DNA of 64,000 nt from positions 496,001 to 560,000 of the forward strand of contig NZ_JQLI01000008.1 of assembly GCF_000744095.1 (NCBI RefSeq). Direction: 5' to 3'. Shown one piece after another: positions 61,738-64,000 of the stretch. Under the pieces are notes generated by a model. That model did not search any database. It had not been told where the DNA came from and saw only the letters and a program-made list of their open reading frames with translations. Source of the DNA: Cupriavidus necator A5-1. Its GTDB lineage: Bacteria > Pseudomonadota > Gammaproteobacteria > Burkholderiales > Burkholderiaceae. Position 1 is the stretch's first letter; each line of letters opens with the position of its first letter. Both the position numbers and the translations under genes were made by a program.

Positions 61738-62973
61738 ATGCAGGTGTATGCCGTCGGCGGCGCGATCCGCGACGAATTGCTGGGCAAGCCCAGCCAGGAC
61801 CGCGACTACGTAATCGTCGGCGCGACCCCGCACGAGATGGAAGCCGCGGGCTATCGCCCGGTCGGCAAGGATTTCCCGGTCTTCCTGCATCCCGAGACCC
61901 ATGAGGAATACGCGCTCGCGCGCACCGAGCGCAAGACCGCAATGGGCTACAGGGGCTTTGCCTTCTGCTGCGAGCCCGACGTCACGCTCGAGGACGACCT
62001 GGTCCGGCGCGACCTGACCATCAACGCGATGGCGCGCGCGGTCGATGCCGACGGCAACCTGGTCGGGCCGGTGATCGATCCGCACGGCGGCCAGCGCGAC
62101 TTGCAGGCCCGGCTGTTCCGCCATGTCTCCGACGCGTTTGCCGAGGACCCGGTGCGCATCCTGCGGCTGGCACGCTTCGCCGCACGCTTCCACGATTTCA
62201 CCGTCGCCGCCGAGACCCTGCGCCTGATGCGCGAGATGGTTGCCGCCGGCGAGGTCGACGCGCTGGTGCCCGAACGCGTGTGGCAGGAACTGGCGCGCGG
62301 ACTGATGGAGGCGCGCCCGTCGCGCATGTTCGAGGTGCTGCGCGAATGCGGCGCGCTGGCGCGGCTGCTGCCCGAGCTGGATCGCCTGTGGGGCGTGCCG
62401 CAGCGCGCCGACTACCATCCCGAGGTCGATACCGGCGTGCACGTGATGATGGTGATCGACCGCGCCGCCGCGATGGGCACGCCGCTGCCGGTGCGCTTTG
62501 CCGCGCTGGTGCACGACCTGGGCAAGGGCACCACGCCCGAGGACGTGCTGCCGCGCCATACCGGCCACGAGATGCGCAGCGTGAAATTGCTGGAGGGCGT
62601 TTGCGCGCGCCTGCGCGTGCCCAATGAGTGCCGCGACCTGGCACTGGTGGTGGCGCGCGAGCACGGCAATATCCACCGCTCGCTGGAGATCGGCGCGGCG
62701 GCCGTGATGCGCCTGCTCGAACGCTGCGATGCATTGCGCAAGCCAGCCCGCTTTGCCGAAGCGCTGCAGGCCTGCGAGGCAGACATGCGCGGACGCAAGG
62801 GCTTTGAATCGAGCGAGTACCCCCAGGCGGCGCGCTTGCTGGCCGCGCTGGACGCAGCGGCGGCCGTCGACGCCGGCGCGATTGCGCGCGCATGCGCCGA
62901 CGATGTCAGCCAGATCCGCGACCGCGTTCATGCCGCGCGCGTGGCGGCCGTGGCGCAGCGGCTCGGGAGCTAG
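61738..62973 (+). CDS. cca: Multifunctional CCA tRNA nucleotidyltransferase
   Basis: 411 residues. The nucleotidyltransferase motif is GGAIRDELLG with the metal pair in DRDYVIVG; RRDLTINAMA is the conserved neck element. The C-terminal HD phosphohydrolase domain has FAALVHDLGKGTT and H/E residues after. It adds CCA to tRNA 3' ends and can also show phosphatase/phosphodiesterase activity. Its stop shares the sequence CTAG with the convergent usp stop. Confidence 0.96.
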   Translation: MQVYAVGGAIRDELLGKPSQDRDYVIVGATPHEMEAAGYRPVGKDFPVFLHPETHEEYALARTERKTAMGYRGFAFCCEPDVTLEDDLVRRDLTINAMARAVDADGNLVGPVIDPHGGQRDLQARLFRHVSDAFAEDPVRILRLARFAARFHDFTVAAETLRLMREMVAAGEVDALVPERVWQELARGLMEARPSRMFEVLRECGALARLLPELDRLWGVPQRADYHPEVDTGVHVMMVIDRAAAMGTPLPVRFAALVHDLGKGTTPEDVLPRHTGHEMRSVKLLEGVCARLRVPNECRDLALVVAREHGNIHRSLEIGAAAVMRLLERCDALRKPARFAEALQACEADMRGRKGFESSEYPQAARLLAALDAAAAVDAGAIARACADDVSQIRDRVHAARVAAVAQRLGS

Positions 62974-63407
62974 CGATAGACCAGCACTGGAATCTTGGTA
63001 TGCGTCAGCACCTTGTGCGTTTCGCTGCCGAGAACCAGTGCCTGCACCCCGCGCCGCCCGTGCGATGCCATCACGATCAGGTCGCAGCCCCTGGCCCCGG
63101 CTGTATCGATGATGGCCTCGTAGACGTGGTCGCGGGTGACGCAGGTGGTTTCACAATTCACGCCGGCCGCGGCTGATTCCTGTGCAATCTTCGCCAGGTA
63201 TGCCTCGGCCTGGCCGTACACCTCCTTCATATAGCGCTCCGCGATTTCCCGCCGCGTAGCGGTTTGCAGGCGGAACGTGTCGTAGTGGCTCACGACCTGG
63301 AGCGCCGTGATGCTGGCGTGGATTCCCTGGGCCAGCGCGATGGCTTTGCGGTAAGTCGCCTCGGACAGTTCCGAGCCGTCGACCGCCAGCAGCATATGCT
63401 TGAACAT
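62970..63407 (-). CDS. Universal stress protein (UspA family)
   Basis: 145 residues. It has the ATP-binding type signature LIVMASHGRRGVQALVLGSE and the N-terminal LLAVDGSELSE. It responds to starvation or stress in the cytoplasm. Convergent with cca, overlapping by 4 bases. The livF gene upstream is on the same strand, 41 bases away. Confidence 0.93.
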   Translation of the reverse strand: MFKHMLLAVDGSELSEATYRKAIALAQGIHASITALQVVSHYDTFRLQTATRREIAERYMKEVYGQAEAYLAKIAQESAAAGVNCETTCVTRDHVYEAIIDTAGARGCDLIVMASHGRRGVQALVLGSETHKVLTHTKIPVLVYR

Positions 63408-63448
63408 TTGGGTCTCCTTGCAAACCGGCGCCTGCCATCCCGTTCGGG

Positions 63449-64000
63449 TCAGGCACCGAGAAACAGCCGGCCGACCTCCGGGTCCCGGCTCAGTTCGTCA
63501 CCGGTGCCGGCCATGGCCAGCTGCCCGGCCACCAGGACATAGCCTAGGTCGGCGAATGCGAGCCCTTTGCGGGCGTTCTGCTCGACCAGGATGATGGTCT
63601 TGCCCTCGTCTTGCTGCAGCTGGCGCAGGCGTTCGAACACCAGATCGACATAGCGCGGCTCCAGCCCGATCGAAGGCTCGTCCACCAGCAGCACGGCGGG
63701 GTCCATCATCAGCGCGCGCGAGATTTCGAGCAGCCTGCGCTCCCCGCCGGAGAGCACGCTGGCGCGCTGGCCGCGCCGTTGCGCGAGCGCGCCATGGCGC
63801 TGGAAGATGCGCTCGGCCGCAGCCTTGGCATCTCGCGGGTGCGGCATCAGGTACCCGCCCATCAGCAGGTTTTCTTCGACCGTCATGTCGGGGAAGATCG
63901 AACCCTCCTGCAGTACATAGGCCACGCCTGCCTGCCGCAGCATCTGCTCGGCACGCAGGTGGGTGACCGGCGCGCCGGCCACGGTGATGGTCCCCGACAT
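63449..64000 (-). CDS. livF: ABC transporter ATP-binding protein, LivF-like (5' end outside window)
   Basis: 183 residues are visible. The Walker A region lies beyond the window, so the ATG at the edge is internal. The Q-loop region is YVLQEGSIFPDMTVEENL, the signature is LSGGERRLLEISRAL, Walker B is VLLVDEPSIGL, and the switch His region is IILVEQN. The pattern fits LivF of branched-chain amino-acid or related HAAT importers. The other subunit genes presumably lie upstream. Confidence 0.85.
   Translation of the reverse strand: MSGTITVAGAPVTHLRAEQMLRQAGVAYVLQEGSIFPDMTVEENLLMGGYLMPHPRDAKAAAERIFQRHGALAQRRGQRASVLSGGERRLLEISRALMMDPAVLLVDEPSIGLEPRYVDLVFERLRQLQQDEGKTIILVEQNARKGLAFADLGYVLVAGQLAMAGTGDELSRDPEVGRLFLGA

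Overview
The window is about 64 kb of GC-rich DNA whose gene content and order point to chromosome 1 of a beta-proteobacterium of the Burkholderiaceae, most probably Cupriavidus. The pointers are zur-cobW-dksA next to hslVU, regBA beside a PCu(A)C copper chaperone, argB-slmA-metX-metW, metK beside lpxL genes and a Kdo hydroxylase, thiCOSGE, ahcY-holin-metF, a Bug-type (TctC) binding protein and many LysR regulators. The assignment is by recognition, not by database search. Most of the window is ordinary core genome.

Layout. 1-7.4 kb: a zinc-starvation locus on the minus strand (zur, a His-rich CobW, DksA, a second CobW, a small membrane protein, a ZnuD-like TonB receptor cut by the window edge), split by an intact IS630-family element. 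7.5-12.5 kb: haloacetate dehalogenase, Bug protein, heat-shock hslVU. 12.5-17.2 kb: RegBA redox two-component system, PCu(A)C chaperone, a LysR regulator facing a frameshifted transporter, a Cys-rich protein. 17.6-22.3 kb: argB, a HAD phosphatase, slmA, metX-metW. 22.3-32.4 kb: transporters, thioesterase, ampG, M48 protease, argC, mqsRA, exonuclease III, pyrE, patatin. 32.4-39.1 kb: PPK2, dapF, an IS110-like remnant, two lipid A acyltransferase-like genes, metK, Kdo hydroxylase. 39.1-44.3 kb: aldehyde dehydrogenase, GMC oxidoreductase, a 9-bp tandem repeat, an AidB-like acyl-CoA dehydrogenase. 44.5-52.8 kb: thiamine operon, a RelE/RHH toxin-antitoxin pair beside a truncated acetyltransferase, PaaI thioesterase, PGDYG protein, thiD. 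52.8-64 kb: ahcY-holin-metF, TfoX, a Mut7-C fusion, folate cyclo-ligase, soluble lytic transglycosylase, an NDUFA9-like protein, GST, cca, Usp and a partial livF.

How the genes fit together. The methionine/SAM cycle is strongly represented (metX, metW, metK, ahcY, metF) and appears to be run by RNA sensors. There are SAM-II-type riboswitches with an extra internal hairpin before metX (followed by a clear terminator) and before metK, and an S-adenosylhomocysteine riboswitch before ahcY. A TPP riboswitch precedes thiC. The zinc locus carries the same 13-bp dyad, GCAA-N5-TTGC, upstream of zur and of the first cobW, which is a good candidate for the local Zur operator. Mobile or broken DNA consists of the IS630 element, the IS110-like remnant, a frameshifted transporter and a truncated acetyltransferase. 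No tRNA, rRNA, CRISPR array or prophage was seen.
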